Part shown: positions 16,975 through 25,647 of the stretch, in pieces
How the letters are laid out: every line of letters begins with the position of its first letter
How positions within the stretch are numbered: the first letter of the stretch is position 1
The notes under the pieces: model-generated
The model's database searches: none
What the model saw: the letters and a program-made list of their open reading frames with translations, nothing else
Told to the model about the DNA's origin: nothing
Assembly (NCBI GenBank): GCA_016206155.1
Contig: JACQSC010000003.1
Location: 1 to 41,029, forward strand
Reading direction: 5' to 3'
DNA length: 41,029 bases
Source: Candidatus Uhrbacteria bacterium
Lineage (GTDB): Bacteria; Patescibacteriota; Patescibacteriia; JACQRZ01
Made by a program: the position numbers and the translations under genes

Positions 16975-17224
16975 TAGAAAATGGGGTCAGTAGATGCTGG
17001 TGCCAAGATTCAGAACTCGTTTATATGCATCCAACTGGATACTTTTTTGATACGCTTCATTGTAGTCCTGAGTTGTTTTGAGACTGGTGAAAAATGTTAT
17101 ACCTCTTTCTTCTCCCTCTCTTTACAAACGTCAAACGCTTATTTTTCGTACTGGATTCCGGATATTGCTCGCCAATTGGCGATCTGTGTGATGAGCCTGT
17201 AGCATTTTTCTGTAGACTCAAGTT
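16975..17224. other. Intergenic region between convergent genes
   Basis: 250 bases without a credible ORF. It contains a perfect 14-bp palindrome TCGCCAATTGGCGA at 17169-17182 and a GGGGTCAG motif at 16983. No clear terminator for alr is visible. Confidence 0.6.
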
Positions 17225-18778
17225 TTATTGTGCAGAAGAAGATGACGCTCCAGATAGTGTTGCTTGAATCTTCTTGGTTATCGGGCCAGAGACCGTTGTC
17301 ATAAGATCAAGTGTTCCGGATTTTACATACCCGCCAAACGGTCCCCAGTCGGCGTAGACGTCATATTTTGCTTTTGTTTTCACTTGATTCGTGGCCTTAT
17401 GGAACGATCCAACGACAATCCTGTCGCCGTCCCAGACAGCAAGCGCCATCGGTTTATAGACTGCCGTTTGAGGATCTCCACCCTCCGGGACGAGTGTTAC
17501 GAATTGAATGGATCCGAGGCTGCTGTCTCTGTTCGGATACTCAAGATCGATCTCGACGACGATCTCGTGTCCCTCCTGTCGGTCAACTGCCGACTGCTTT
17601 GATTCGCCCGTCGTGACATTAATGGTGACGGTAAGTTCTTCCTTTACGGCGGTCAGATCGAGTGTGCCGACCGCGGTTGATGCAGAGCCGGTGTTCGTGT
17701 AGACCGTATATTTTTTTCCGATCTGAGGCGTGTTGGTCGCTTTGTGAAACGATGCCGTGACGCGCTTGTCGCCATCCCACACGGCGATGGCGGTTGGCTT
17801 GTAGCTAGCGGTCGCAACATTCTGGCCCTCAGGAACGAGCTCGACAGTGACGATTCCATTGAGCGCGCTATCCTTTGCCGGATACTGCAAGATGACTTGT
17901 ACTGGAACTTCGGAAGCGCCACTGGTTGACGGAGAGGCTGTGCCACCCTCCTTCAGATAGGTGATGGTGTGGTGCCAGTTGTTGTAATCGTATTCAAAGC
18001 GGATCTGCGTGCCGCTGATGAGTTTTCCCGGACCGCGAAGCTTAGATTCAGAAAGAACAATGGTATCACCGGTGACCGTGAATGTTCCCTTTTCACTTGA
18101 GACCGTATAGGCACCATCCTTGTTGAGCACAATGGGCGCAAAGAGCCGACAGTTGCCGCCCCCGCCCCCGCTGACGTTATAGCTCCAGCACCGATACGAG
18201 CCCGCATATGCTGAGAGATCATGTGTGCCTGACCCCGTTTGCTCTGACCCCGTTTGCTCGGGGTCTGTATATTTTTTTGCGGTTGGGATTTTTCCAATGT
18301 CGGTATTTGAGACGCCCAAACCAAGGTTACGCATGACAGAGAAGGCGTCGCTCGGTCGGCCGAGGTAATAGCGTTTCAGATCAACAGGGTTGATATACCA
18401 CGCCTCTCCCGCAGCTTGCACTTGAAGTAAAATTTTTCCCGCCAGCCGCCGCGCAAGTTTTGCGTCACCCGGATCGCTGTCACCGGATGCTGAAATTTTT
18501 TCAAGATCGGCAGTCGTAATGCCAAGGCCAAGTTCTCGCATGATTCGAAAGGCGTCGCTGGGTCGGCCGAGATAGGCGCGCTCCTGAGAGGCGGGATTGA
18601 TATACCACGCCTTGCCCTTCTCTTGAACTTGAAGAACAATGCGGCCCGCCAACCGCTCTGAGAGCGTAACGGCGTCGGCGCCAAGAGGGGCCGCGGCCCA
18701 CAGGCCAAGGAGTATCAATGACGTAAGAAACGCAATAGTACACTGATTCCGCGCGCCGCGCGTGAATTGATGGGTCAT
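17225..18778 (-). CDS. Secreted protein with two N-terminal Trp/Tyr-Leu-Gly-Arg repeats and two C-terminal beta repeats
   Basis: 517 residues. A signal peptide spans ~12-36. Two copies of a ~55-residue module follow (41-95 and ~110-164), each running RLAGRIVLQVQ, G-AWYINP, YLGRPSDAF, IMR-LGLG. This module is common at the start of secreted Parcubacteria proteins and is of unknown role. An EQTGSEQTGS linker comes next, encoded by two copies of a 15-nt GGGGTCAG-containing repeat, then a Cys-containing domain (CWSYNVSGGGGGNC). The C-terminus has two related ~100-residue beta domains (LVPEG, Y-P-A-AVWDGD, SFHKATN). Its start overlaps the HD gene stop by ATGA, so the two are cotranscribed. Confidence 0.75.
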   Translation of the reverse strand: MTHQFTRGARNQCTIAFLTSLILLGLWAAAPLGADAVTLSERLAGRIVLQVQEKGKAWYINPASQERAYLGRPSDAFRIMRELGLGITTADLEKISASGDSDPGDAKLARRLAGKILLQVQAAGEAWYINPVDLKRYYLGRPSDAFSVMRNLGLGVSNTDIGKIPTAKKYTDPEQTGSEQTGSGTHDLSAYAGSYRCWSYNVSGGGGGNCRLFAPIVLNKDGAYTVSSEKGTFTVTGDTIVLSESKLRGPGKLISGTQIRFEYDYNNWHHTITYLKEGGTASPSTSGASEVPVQVILQYPAKDSALNGIVTVELVPEGQNVATASYKPTAIAVWDGDKRVTASFHKATNTPQIGKKYTVYTNTGSASTAVGTLDLTAVKEELTVTINVTTGESKQSAVDRQEGHEIVVEIDLEYPNRDSSLGSIQFVTLVPEGGDPQTAVYKPMALAVWDGDRIVVGSFHKATNQVKTKAKYDVYADWGPFGGYVKSGTLDLMTTVSGPITKKIQATLSGASSSSAQ

Positions 18779-19449
18779 AGTGATGACGCATTAAGAGCTA
18801 TCGGAACACAGAGATCTTTATTTTTTTTCGCGAACGAAAAAGCGCTGTCCAGTTCTGCGAAAAGAACCGGATGAGTCTTTTGCGCAAGGGGAAGGGCGTA
18901 GTGTTCTATTTCTTCATACCAGCGGGGAAGCTTTTTTTGCGCCATGCTGTCACAGGGAATATTGGGCCACGATCGAACATTGTCCAGCACGTCGGCACAT
19001 TTTATCAGGCGCGTTCGTTCATCCTTATCCATAATCGCAAGAAATTTTTGCGCCTTGTCTTTGCTGATCAGTTCATCGTCTTCACAGAGGGGACGGGGGC
19101 GCGTGACATTGCGAACCAAACGCGCGACCTCTCCTCCAAAGTCGCGCGCGATTGAATCGTTGGTTACGGGGGTATCTTCAATGACATCGTGAAGAAGCGC
19201 CCCGCAGAGAGTATCGACATTGGTGATGCCGCATTCGTCGATAAGGCAGAGCGTGGCGCGAAGCGGATGAAGGATATAGGGTGTTCCATCGTCGCGCATT
19301 TGAGGAGCGTGCGCCTCCTTTGCCCCTTGGTATGCTTTTGTGAGCAGCGCCTGCGCCGATGTGTGGAAGTGTTGGATGAGAGTAAAAAACCGCTCTTCCT
19401 GCACTGAAAGAGTATGAAAGTCTGAAGGTGGGGGAAGGCGGATCGCCAT
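18775..19449 (-). CDS. Stand-alone HD-domain (p)ppGpp hydrolase-like protein
   Basis: 224 residues. The sequence matches the HD half of RelA/SpoT enzymes: DGTPYILHPLRAT (His61), ALLHDVIEDT (His87-Asp88, Glu91-Asp92), and IKCADVLDNVRSW corresponding to the KLADRLHNMR motif. There is no synthetase, TGS or ACT domain, as in small alarmone hydrolases (Mesh1/SAH type). The predicted role is Mn-dependent removal of the 3'-pyrophosphate from (p)ppGpp; action on other nucleotides is possible. The gene following it encodes a secreted repeat protein. Confidence 0.8.
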   Translation of the reverse strand: MAIRLPPPSDFHTLSVQEERFFTLIQHFHTSAQALLTKAYQGAKEAHAPQMRDDGTPYILHPLRATLCLIDECGITNVDTLCGALLHDVIEDTPVTNDSIARDFGGEVARLVRNVTRPRPLCEDDELISKDKAQKFLAIMDKDERTRLIKCADVLDNVRSWPNIPCDSMAQKKLPRWYEEIEHYALPLAQKTHPVLFAELDSAFSFAKKNKDLCVPIALNASSL

Positions 19450-19470
19450 AAATAAACAGTTAAAAACCTT

Positions 19471-19519
19471 CTCTCGGAAACCGAGAGTTCATATATATAG
19501 TATAGCACATCTATGACAA
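19471..19519 (-). promoter_or_regulatory. Putative minus-strand promoter and leader hairpin of the HD gene
   Basis: On the minus strand, TTGTCA (19519-19514), 16-bp spacer and TATATA (19497-19492) fit a promoter. An alternative TATACT box overlaps (19504-19499). The perfect hairpin CTCTCGG-TTT-CCGAGAG (19487-19471) lies in the leader between promoter and start codon. Confidence 0.4.
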
Positions 19520-19802
19520 AAACAAAAGGAAATGCTCTGGTCCATGATACAGTAAACAGGTAAGGAGGGGCTAAAATATGTTGAAAGAAAGGTAATTTAA
19601 TAAAAGGTTTATCAGGTAAACGGTGTCGCGGGATAATATCCGGTCAACATGGACAATGAAGCGATACAGAAGAGTTTCCGTAATTCAAAGTAATTGAGGA
19701 AATAATCCTCATTATCCCACATGCAAAATTCAAATCGAAAAATACATTTTTCTCAAATCAACCCTTGATGAAAAGGAAGCGATGGGGTATGCTGGAAATT
19801 AA
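19520..19802. other. AT-rich intergenic region upstream of the sensor-kinase/pilus operon, with a SD-led mini-ORF
   Basis: No full gene is visible between 19450 and 19817. It holds a strong AAGGAGG (19562-19568 region) 9 bases before an ATG opening a five-codon ORF, MLKER (19578-19595). It also has a palindrome GGATAATATCC (19631-19641) and a hairpin TGAGGA-AATAA-TCCTCA (19695-19711). These may be leader or operator elements for the downstream operon; nothing proves it. Confidence 0.4.
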
Positions 19803-19817
19803 TTGATCACGAGTGAT

Positions 19818-22076
19818 ATGTACATATTTAAAGTCCCAATAATTGAACGAAAAGAGATTGCCAAAGAAACAATTGAGGTGAGCCTTGGGCTTGACGGAAA
19901 ACAATTTAATTTTTTCGCGGGACAATACATACGTCTGACAATTCCGGAATTGCGCTATCCCGATAAAAGAGGAAACTATCGCGATTTTTCTATCGCTTCT
20001 TCACCGAATAATCACAACACTCTTCAAGTCGCGATGCGGAAATCGGAGAGTGGTTTTAAGCGAACGCTCATGGAGGTGCCACTTGGCACCGAAGTGGAGA
20101 TCACTGGTCCACACGGAGATCTCACGCTCATTAAAAATTCGAAACGCACGGTTGTGTATCTCGTCGGCGGTATTGGCATTACGCCAGTTATGAGCCAGCT
20201 TCGGTTTGCCGCAGAAGAAAAATCGGATGCTGAATTCATTTTATTCAACAGCAATACGAGCGAAGAGACCGCAGTATATCTTGAGGAACTTGAAACGCTC
20301 ACAAAAAATCTTCCTCATTTTACCGTGGAGAATATTTTTGGGCTGATAGAGGAAAAGCACATCCGAGAGCGGATATTGAGCGTCATGGAAATTACCGCGC
20401 CATCTTGGTATCTTTCCGGCCCGCCACAAATGCTTGACGCGTTGTATAAGATTCTTTTTGATCATGGACTTTCCGAAAAAGATATCCACTGTGAGATGTT
20501 TCTTGGGTATGAATCTGGAATAAGCATTGAATCTCAAACCATATCGCGCCGGCTCGCAAGCACGGAGCAGGATGTTTCGGGGTATCGAATGTCTCGCGCC
20601 GAAACGTTGCTTAAGGCCTTGGAGAGCATTGCGCTCGTCAGTGAAGATGATGTTGAGGGAACTATTACTTTTGTAAATGATAAGTTTGTTGAAATATCAA
20701 AATATAGCAGAGAGGAACTGATTGGGCAAAATCACAGACTCTTGAAATCAGGTCACCACCCCCAATCTTTTTATAAAGATTTATGGAAGACAATTTCATG
20801 CGGTCTTGTATGGAGGGGCGAGATTAAAAATAAGGCAAAAGACGGGTCGTTCTATTGGGTGGATGCCGTGATCTCACCGGTTCTCGGGACTGATGGCAGG
20901 CCGCGGAGCTATGTTGCCGCCCGCTTCCCGATTACCGACCGGAAAAAATTAGAAGAGGTATCTGCAAAAGAAGAAGCGATTTTAGATTCCATTGGTGATG
21001 GATTTTATTGCGTTGATACTGATTCTACCATACTGATAATGAATAAAGTGGCTGGTGAGCTTATTGGTGTATCACCGGACGAATGTGTTGGAAAAAAATA
21101 TTATGATATTTTTGTTGCAAAAGATAATGCGGGAGCAACGGTACCCGCAGGAAATCTACCGATACATACTGCTCTTACAGGCGGCCAGACCACCGCTACT
21201 ACTACTGATTACTATCTTGTTCATAAAGACGGAACGCAATTTCCTTCCGCAATGACCATAACGCCCATCATCCTTGATGGAGACATTATTGGAGCGATTA
21301 ATATCTTTCGCGATATAACTCGCGAGAAAGAAATAGATCGGGCTAAAGACGAATTTGTTTCACTTGCGTCCCACCAGCTGCGCACCCCCCCAACGAGCAT
21401 CAACTGGTTTTTGGAAATGCTTCTTACGGGCGATGCCGGTCCTCTTAATGAAAAACAAGAAGAATGCGTCAGAGGGGCCTATCAAAACAGCCAGCGGATG
21501 GTTACCCTTGTAAATACGCTTCTGGACATTTCACGCATGGAACTCGGCGTTTTTCCTGTCATTCCGGAACCTGTCGACATGATCGTTTTTACCAAAGATA
21601 TTTTTGAGGAATTTAAACTTACGATCAAAGAAAAAGAGCTGACAGTAAAAGAACAGTATGCGCCCCACCTACCACTGATACCCGTTGACCGAAAGCTTTT
21701 AAGGATTGTTGTGCAAAATATTATTTCCAATGCGGTGAAGTATTCGCCCACAAAAGGAACAATACGCATAACGGTTTCCTTGCAAAAAGAGGGAACAAAT
21801 ATCGGCGGGCGAAAACTAACAATCGACAGCGTCGTCATTAGCATATCTGATACGGGGTATGGAATCCCGCGCGATCAATTCGATAAAATTTTTACCAAGT
21901 TATTTCGCGCCGATAACGTGAAAGACAAAGCTACCGATGGCATCGGTTTAGGTTTGTATCTTGCAAAATCAATTGTTGACCGTGTCCAGGGTGATGTGTG
22001 GTTTGAGTCAGTTGAAAACAAGGGATCGACGTTTTACCTTTCACTTCCAAGCAAAGGCATGGAAAAAAAGGAATGA
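19818..22076 (+). CDS. Sensor histidine kinase fused to a ferredoxin-NADP-reductase-like module and two PAS domains
   Basis: 752 residues from the ATG at 19818 (a TTG at 19803 is possible). Order: (1) residues ~5-235, an FNR-type FAD/NAD(P) reductase with FAD motif RDFS (55-58), NAD(P) loop GGIGITP (117-123), SGPP (200-203) and FLGY (228-231). (2) PAS ~260-375, with EISKYSREELIGQNHRLLKSGHHP and the KDGSFYWVDAVISP core of Aer/NifL-like redox PAS domains. (3) PAS ~385-500. (4) HisKA with the H-box His519 in SHQLRTPP. (5) HATPase with N box (634-638), DTGYG (678-682) and GIGLG (708-712). No membrane segment is evident, so it is cytoplasmic. Prediction: it senses flavin, NAD(P)H or electron-flow state and phosphorylates the receiver encoded next, upstream of pilB. 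Confidence 0.9.
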   Translation: MYIFKVPIIERKEIAKETIEVSLGLDGKQFNFFAGQYIRLTIPELRYPDKRGNYRDFSIASSPNNHNTLQVAMRKSESGFKRTLMEVPLGTEVEITGPHGDLTLIKNSKRTVVYLVGGIGITPVMSQLRFAAEEKSDAEFILFNSNTSEETAVYLEELETLTKNLPHFTVENIFGLIEEKHIRERILSVMEITAPSWYLSGPPQMLDALYKILFDHGLSEKDIHCEMFLGYESGISIESQTISRRLASTEQDVSGYRMSRAETLLKALESIALVSEDDVEGTITFVNDKFVEISKYSREELIGQNHRLLKSGHHPQSFYKDLWKTISCGLVWRGEIKNKAKDGSFYWVDAVISPVLGTDGRPRSYVAARFPITDRKKLEEVSAKEEAILDSIGDGFYCVDTDSTILIMNKVAGELIGVSPDECVGKKYYDIFVAKDNAGATVPAGNLPIHTALTGGQTTATTTDYYLVHKDGTQFPSAMTITPIILDGDIIGAINIFRDITREKEIDRAKDEFVSLASHQLRTPPTSINWFLEMLLTGDAGPLNEKQEECVRGAYQNSQRMVTLVNTLLDISRMELGVFPVIPEPVDMIVFTKDIFEEFKLTIKEKELTVKEQYAPHLPLIPVDRKLLRIVVQNIISNAVKYSPTKGTIRITVSLQKEGTNIGGRKLTIDSVVISISDTGYGIPRDQFDKIFTKLFRADNVKDKATDGIGLGLYLAKSIVDRVQGDVWFESVENKGSTFYLSLPSKGMEKKE

Positions 22077-22122
22077 AACAAGGAGCTTGAGAACAAATTA
22101 ATAGATTAATAAGATAATATGT

Positions 22123-22494
22123 ATGGAAAAAGCAAAGAAAAAAATTCTCATCATCGAAGATGAAAAATCAATGGCACGCGCGCTTGAACTGAAGCTTGCG
22201 TTTGCCGGTTTCGAATCTAAAGCTGCGGGAAACGGGGAGGAGGGACTTGCGCTTCTCGAAAAAGAGACGTTTGATCTTGTTCTCCTTGACATCATTATGC
22301 CGAAAATTGATGGATTTGCGGTGCTCGAAGCGCTCAAAGAGAAAAAAATAAAAACACCAGTCATAGTACTTACCAATCTGAGCCAAGACGAAGATGAAAA
22401 ACGCGCGAAATCGCTTGGCGCGAAAGATTTTCTTGTGAAGTCAAATACGTCCATCGCGACCATTGTCGAGAAAGTAGGGCAGTTTTTGAAGTAA
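22123..22494 (+). CDS. Single-domain response regulator (CheY-like receiver)
   Basis: 123 residues, receiver domain only. The acidic pocket is Glu12-Asp13, the phospho-acceptor Asp56 (LVLLDIIMPKIDG), with Thr84 (VLTNLS) and Lys106 (FLVKSN). No DNA-binding output domain is present, so it should act by protein contact. Lying 46 bases after the kinase gene and 7 bases before pilB, it probably carries the kinase's signal to the pilus machine or to another protein. Confidence 0.93.
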   Translation: MEKAKKKILIIEDEKSMARALELKLAFAGFESKAAGNGEEGLALLEKETFDLVLLDIIMPKIDGFAVLEALKEKKIKTPVIVLTNLSQDEDEKRAKSLGAKDFLVKSNTSIATIVEKVGQFLK

Positions 22495-22501
22495 ATACTG
22501 T

Positions 22502-24181
22502 ATGGAGGACGCACAATTAAAAAAAATACTTCTCGCGGGGAATTACGTGAGCGAGCGCGATCTTGCCAATGCCCAGGACGATGCCATAAAGAATCATCGT
22601 CCAATTGCCGATTATCTTTTTTCGGAGGGGTTGTTGACAAAAGATATCATGGGGCAGGCAATCGCCGAATCGCTTGACGTGCCGTATGCAGACCTGAATT
22701 CCAATCAGCCGCCGCGTGAGCAGGTGCTCAAAATTCCTGAAGAAACTGCGAAGAAATTTCACGCAGTTCTTTTTGATCAGAGTGATGTGTCGGTATCTGT
22801 CGCATCCGATGCGCCGACGGAAAAGGGTTTGAGTGAAGCGCTCACACCGCTATTTCCAAACAAGAAAATAGTTCTTTTATATTCATTGTTCGAGGACATT
22901 GCCACGGCACACACCCACTATCAAAAGTCTCTTGACACGCGTTTTTCAAAAATATTGGAAAAAAAACATCGCATCGCGCCGGAACTTCTCGATGAAATTT
23001 TTTTAGATTCTTTGACATTCCATGCATCCGATATTCACTTTGATCCGCAAGCACATGAAGTGGTTGTGCGATTTCGCATCGATGGCGTGCTTCATGAAGC
23101 GGGGAGGTTTCCACGTGAGCATTATCCGAATATCTTGAATCGGGTCAAGGTCATGAGCGCGATGAGAATCGACGAACATTTTGCCGCGCAAGACGGTTCA
23201 TTGCAATTTATCCACGATGAAAAGGCGGTTGATATGCGCACGTCGATAGCTCCAACCATTCAAGGGGAAAAAGTAGTTCTTCGTGTGCTCAAGGCCTATG
23301 TCGAGGGATTCGCGCTTGGCGACTTGGGTCTTTCTCCGCGCGACCAATCATTGCTTGAAGATGCGGCGCACAAGCCCTTTGGCATGATTGTTGTGGCAGG
23401 ACCGACTGGATCAGGAAAAACCACCACGTTGTACTCGCTTATCAAATCGTTAAATAGGGCAGAGATAAATATTACGACCATCGAAGATCCGGTTGAATAC
23501 CGGGTGCCCGGCATCAACCAGATCCAGGTCAATCCTTTGACAAATCTTACCTTCGCAAAGGGTCTTAAATCGATCGTGCGGCAGGATCCCGATATGATTC
23601 TTGTGGGTGAGATTCGCGATGAGGAGACAGCCGAGATTGCTGTCAACGCGGCACTGACGGGCCACTTGTTGTTTTCGACATTCCACGCCAACGATGCGGC
23701 AACAGCGATTCCGCGATTGCTCGATATGGGTATCGAACAGTTTTTACTCGCATCGACACTCGAGCTTATTATTGCCCAGCGCCTCGTGCGTAAAATTTGC
23801 GAACAGTGCAGGCAAAGCGACCCCATCCTCGCAAAAGATATGCCATCTTCACTTGCTCCGCACATAGAAAGCGGGAAGAAGAAGGTTTCTTTTTATCGAG
23901 GCAAGGGATGCGATACCTGCGGTCAGAGCGGCTATCATGGGCGTATTGGAATTTTTGAATTCATACGCATAACACCAGCCATGAAGGAACTGGTACTAAA
24001 ACACCCATCAACACAACAAGTTCTGGAGCTTGCGCGAGAAGAGGGTTTTCGATCGTTATTTGAGGATGGTCTTGAAAAAGCGCGGCTTGGTGTTACCACG
24101 ATTGAAGAGTTACTCCGTGTCGCGCCGCCCAATCCGGACACCGCGCGGTTTTCCAAAAAGAAAAAGAAGTCCGCCGTATGA
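22502..24181 (+). CDS. pilB: Type IV pilus extension ATPase PilB/GspE
   Basis: 559 residues. An N-terminal MshEN-like region (~1-140) is followed by the ATPase: Walker A GPTGSGKTT (300-308), Asp box ITTIEDPVEY (~324-333), Walker B DPDMILVGEIRD (362-373) and His box TGHLLFSTFHAND. The tetracysteine zinc site is CEQC (433-436) and CDTC (470-473). It powers addition of pilin subunits at the inner membrane. Its stop overlaps the pilC start. PilT, PilD and PilMNO are not in this window. Confidence 0.95.
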   Translation: MEDAQLKKILLAGNYVSERDLANAQDDAIKNHRPIADYLFSEGLLTKDIMGQAIAESLDVPYADLNSNQPPREQVLKIPEETAKKFHAVLFDQSDVSVSVASDAPTEKGLSEALTPLFPNKKIVLLYSLFEDIATAHTHYQKSLDTRFSKILEKKHRIAPELLDEIFLDSLTFHASDIHFDPQAHEVVVRFRIDGVLHEAGRFPREHYPNILNRVKVMSAMRIDEHFAAQDGSLQFIHDEKAVDMRTSIAPTIQGEKVVLRVLKAYVEGFALGDLGLSPRDQSLLEDAAHKPFGMIVVAGPTGSGKTTTLYSLIKSLNRAEINITTIEDPVEYRVPGINQIQVNPLTNLTFAKGLKSIVRQDPDMILVGEIRDEETAEIAVNAALTGHLLFSTFHANDAATAIPRLLDMGIEQFLLASTLELIIAQRLVRKICEQCRQSDPILAKDMPSSLAPHIESGKKKVSFYRGKGCDTCGQSGYHGRIGIFEFIRITPAMKELVLKHPSTQQVLELAREEGFRSLFEDGLEKARLGVTTIEELLRVAPPNPDTARFSKKKKKSAV

Positions 24182-25215
24182 ACACGAACTATTTTTTAGA
24201 GCAGTTGAGCATGTTGGCTTCATCGGGCATGACGGTGTCTCATGCTCTTGGCGCAATCGAGGGGGAGATGAAGTCGCGGTCGATGAGAGCATTTGTTGCA
24301 GGCATTTCACAAGATATCGAATCGGGCGAACCGCTGTGGAAGGCGTTTGAAAAAACCAAGTCGTTTGGCGAACACGTTATATCGCTTGTGAGGATCGGGG
24401 AAGAGTCGGGAACGCTTTCACAAAACATACGCGTCATAGCGCTTCAACAAGAAAAAGAACGCATGTTTCGTTCAAAAATTCGTTCGGCATTTTTGTATCC
24501 GGTTTTTGTTCTTGTTTTAATGGTCGTCGTCGGAGTCGGTATCGCGTGGTTCATCTTACCAAAACTTGCACTGGTGTTTTCCCAGCTTCATCTTATACTT
24601 CCACCGGTAACGCGAGTGGCAATAGCAGTTGGATTATTTTTGCAAAACTATGGGGCAGTCGCCGTGCCGGCAGGTGTTCTCGCGGCGTTCGGTTTGTGGT
24701 ATATCCTGTTTTATTTTCCACAGACAAAGAACATCGGCCATACGCTGTTGTTCGTTTTACCGGGACCACGGAGTATTATCAGGCAAGAAGAGATCGCTCG
24801 ATTTTCCTATATGTTGGGAACGCTGTTGCAGGCGGGGATGCCAGTGGTCGCATGCTTGCAATCCATTGAAGGTGCGACGGTATTTACGCCCTATGCGCGA
24901 CTGTATGCGAATATGAAAAAGCATATCGAAGAAGGCGATTCATTTCAAAAAAGTTTTTCGCGCGAGCACCATCTTGCTTCTCTGGTGCCGATGTCTGTTC
25001 AGCAGATGATTGTTGCTGCAGAGCAGTCAGGGCAGTTGTCGCAGGTGCTGTTGCATATAAGCGGATATTACGAAGAAAAACTTGATACGGCAACCAAGAA
25101 TTTGGCAGTGATTTTGGAGCCCATACTCTTGGTTGTTGTATGGCTTGGTGTTGTCGCGGTTGCGCTTTCCGTTATTTTGCCCATTTATCAGCTGGTAGGG
25201 CAACTCAATCAGTAG
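24178..25215 (+). CDS. pilC: Type IV pilus inner-membrane platform protein PilC/GspF
   Basis: 345 residues with two GspF repeats. The first cytoplasmic helical domain (~1-100, LLASSGMTVSHALGAIE, ESGEPLWKAF, IGEESGTLSQNI) is followed by TM segments near 105-130 and 150-180. The second domain (~200-300, MLGTLLQAGMPVVACLQS, AAEQSGQLSQVLLHIS) precedes a C-terminal TM (~310-340). It is somewhat shorter than typical PilC (~400) because the N-terminal region is trimmed. It couples PilB rotation to pilin insertion. Confidence 0.93.
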   Translation: MNTNYFLEQLSMLASSGMTVSHALGAIEGEMKSRSMRAFVAGISQDIESGEPLWKAFEKTKSFGEHVISLVRIGEESGTLSQNIRVIALQQEKERMFRSKIRSAFLYPVFVLVLMVVVGVGIAWFILPKLALVFSQLHLILPPVTRVAIAVGLFLQNYGAVAVPAGVLAAFGLWYILFYFPQTKNIGHTLLFVLPGPRSIIRQEEIARFSYMLGTLLQAGMPVVACLQSIEGATVFTPYARLYANMKKHIEEGDSFQKSFSREHHLASLVPMSVQQMIVAAEQSGQLSQVLLHISGYYEEKLDTATKNLAVILEPILLVVVWLGVVAVALSVILPIYQLVGQLNQ

Positions 25216-25218
25216 GAG

Positions 25219-25647
25219 ATGAAAGGATTTACCATTATTGAGCTCTTGCTCTCTGTCGCGCTTGTAGGAGCGTTGGCTATTTTTTCATTTCCTGTCTATC
25301 AATCGTTCCAATCGCGTTCTGATGGTGAGAATGCCGCCGTCATTGTGGCGCAGACAATGAGGCGCGCTCAAGCGCTTTCCCATGCAATGGATGGAGATAT
25401 GAGCTGGGGGGTAAAAATTCAGGGCGGGTCCATCGTTCTTTTCAAGGGGGAAACATACGCGAGCCGCGACACAACGACAGACGAGGTATTTGACATGCCT
25501 TCTGATATTACGCCATCAGGAGCAAATGAAATTGTGTTCGAAAAATTTTCCGGTCTCCCGCAATCAACGGGAACCGTAACACTTACATCAAATACCAATG
25601 AAACGCGAAACATCACAATCAATGCGCAAGGTACTATCACCTATTAG
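25219..25647 (+). CDS. Minor pseudopilin (GspH/FimT-like)
   Basis: 142 residues. A very short leader MKG precedes FTIIELLLSVALVGALAIFSFP, a class III prepilin motif with Glu at +5 and a hydrophobic helix. The globular part has the beta-rich layout of FimT/GspH (VAQTMRRAQALSHAMDGDMSWGVKI). It is probably part of the minor-pilin initiation complex at the pilus tip. The next gene starts inside it in another frame. Confidence 0.85.
   Translation: MKGFTIIELLLSVALVGALAIFSFPVYQSFQSRSDGENAAVIVAQTMRRAQALSHAMDGDMSWGVKIQGGSIVLFKGETYASRDTTTDEVFDMPSDITPSGANEIVFEKFSGLPQSTGTVTLTSNTNETRNITINAQGTITY

Noticed and set aside
16981-17202. Small ORFs between alr and the minus-strand surface gene
   Set aside because: Low similarity to anything, no start signals, and they overlap each other in several frames.
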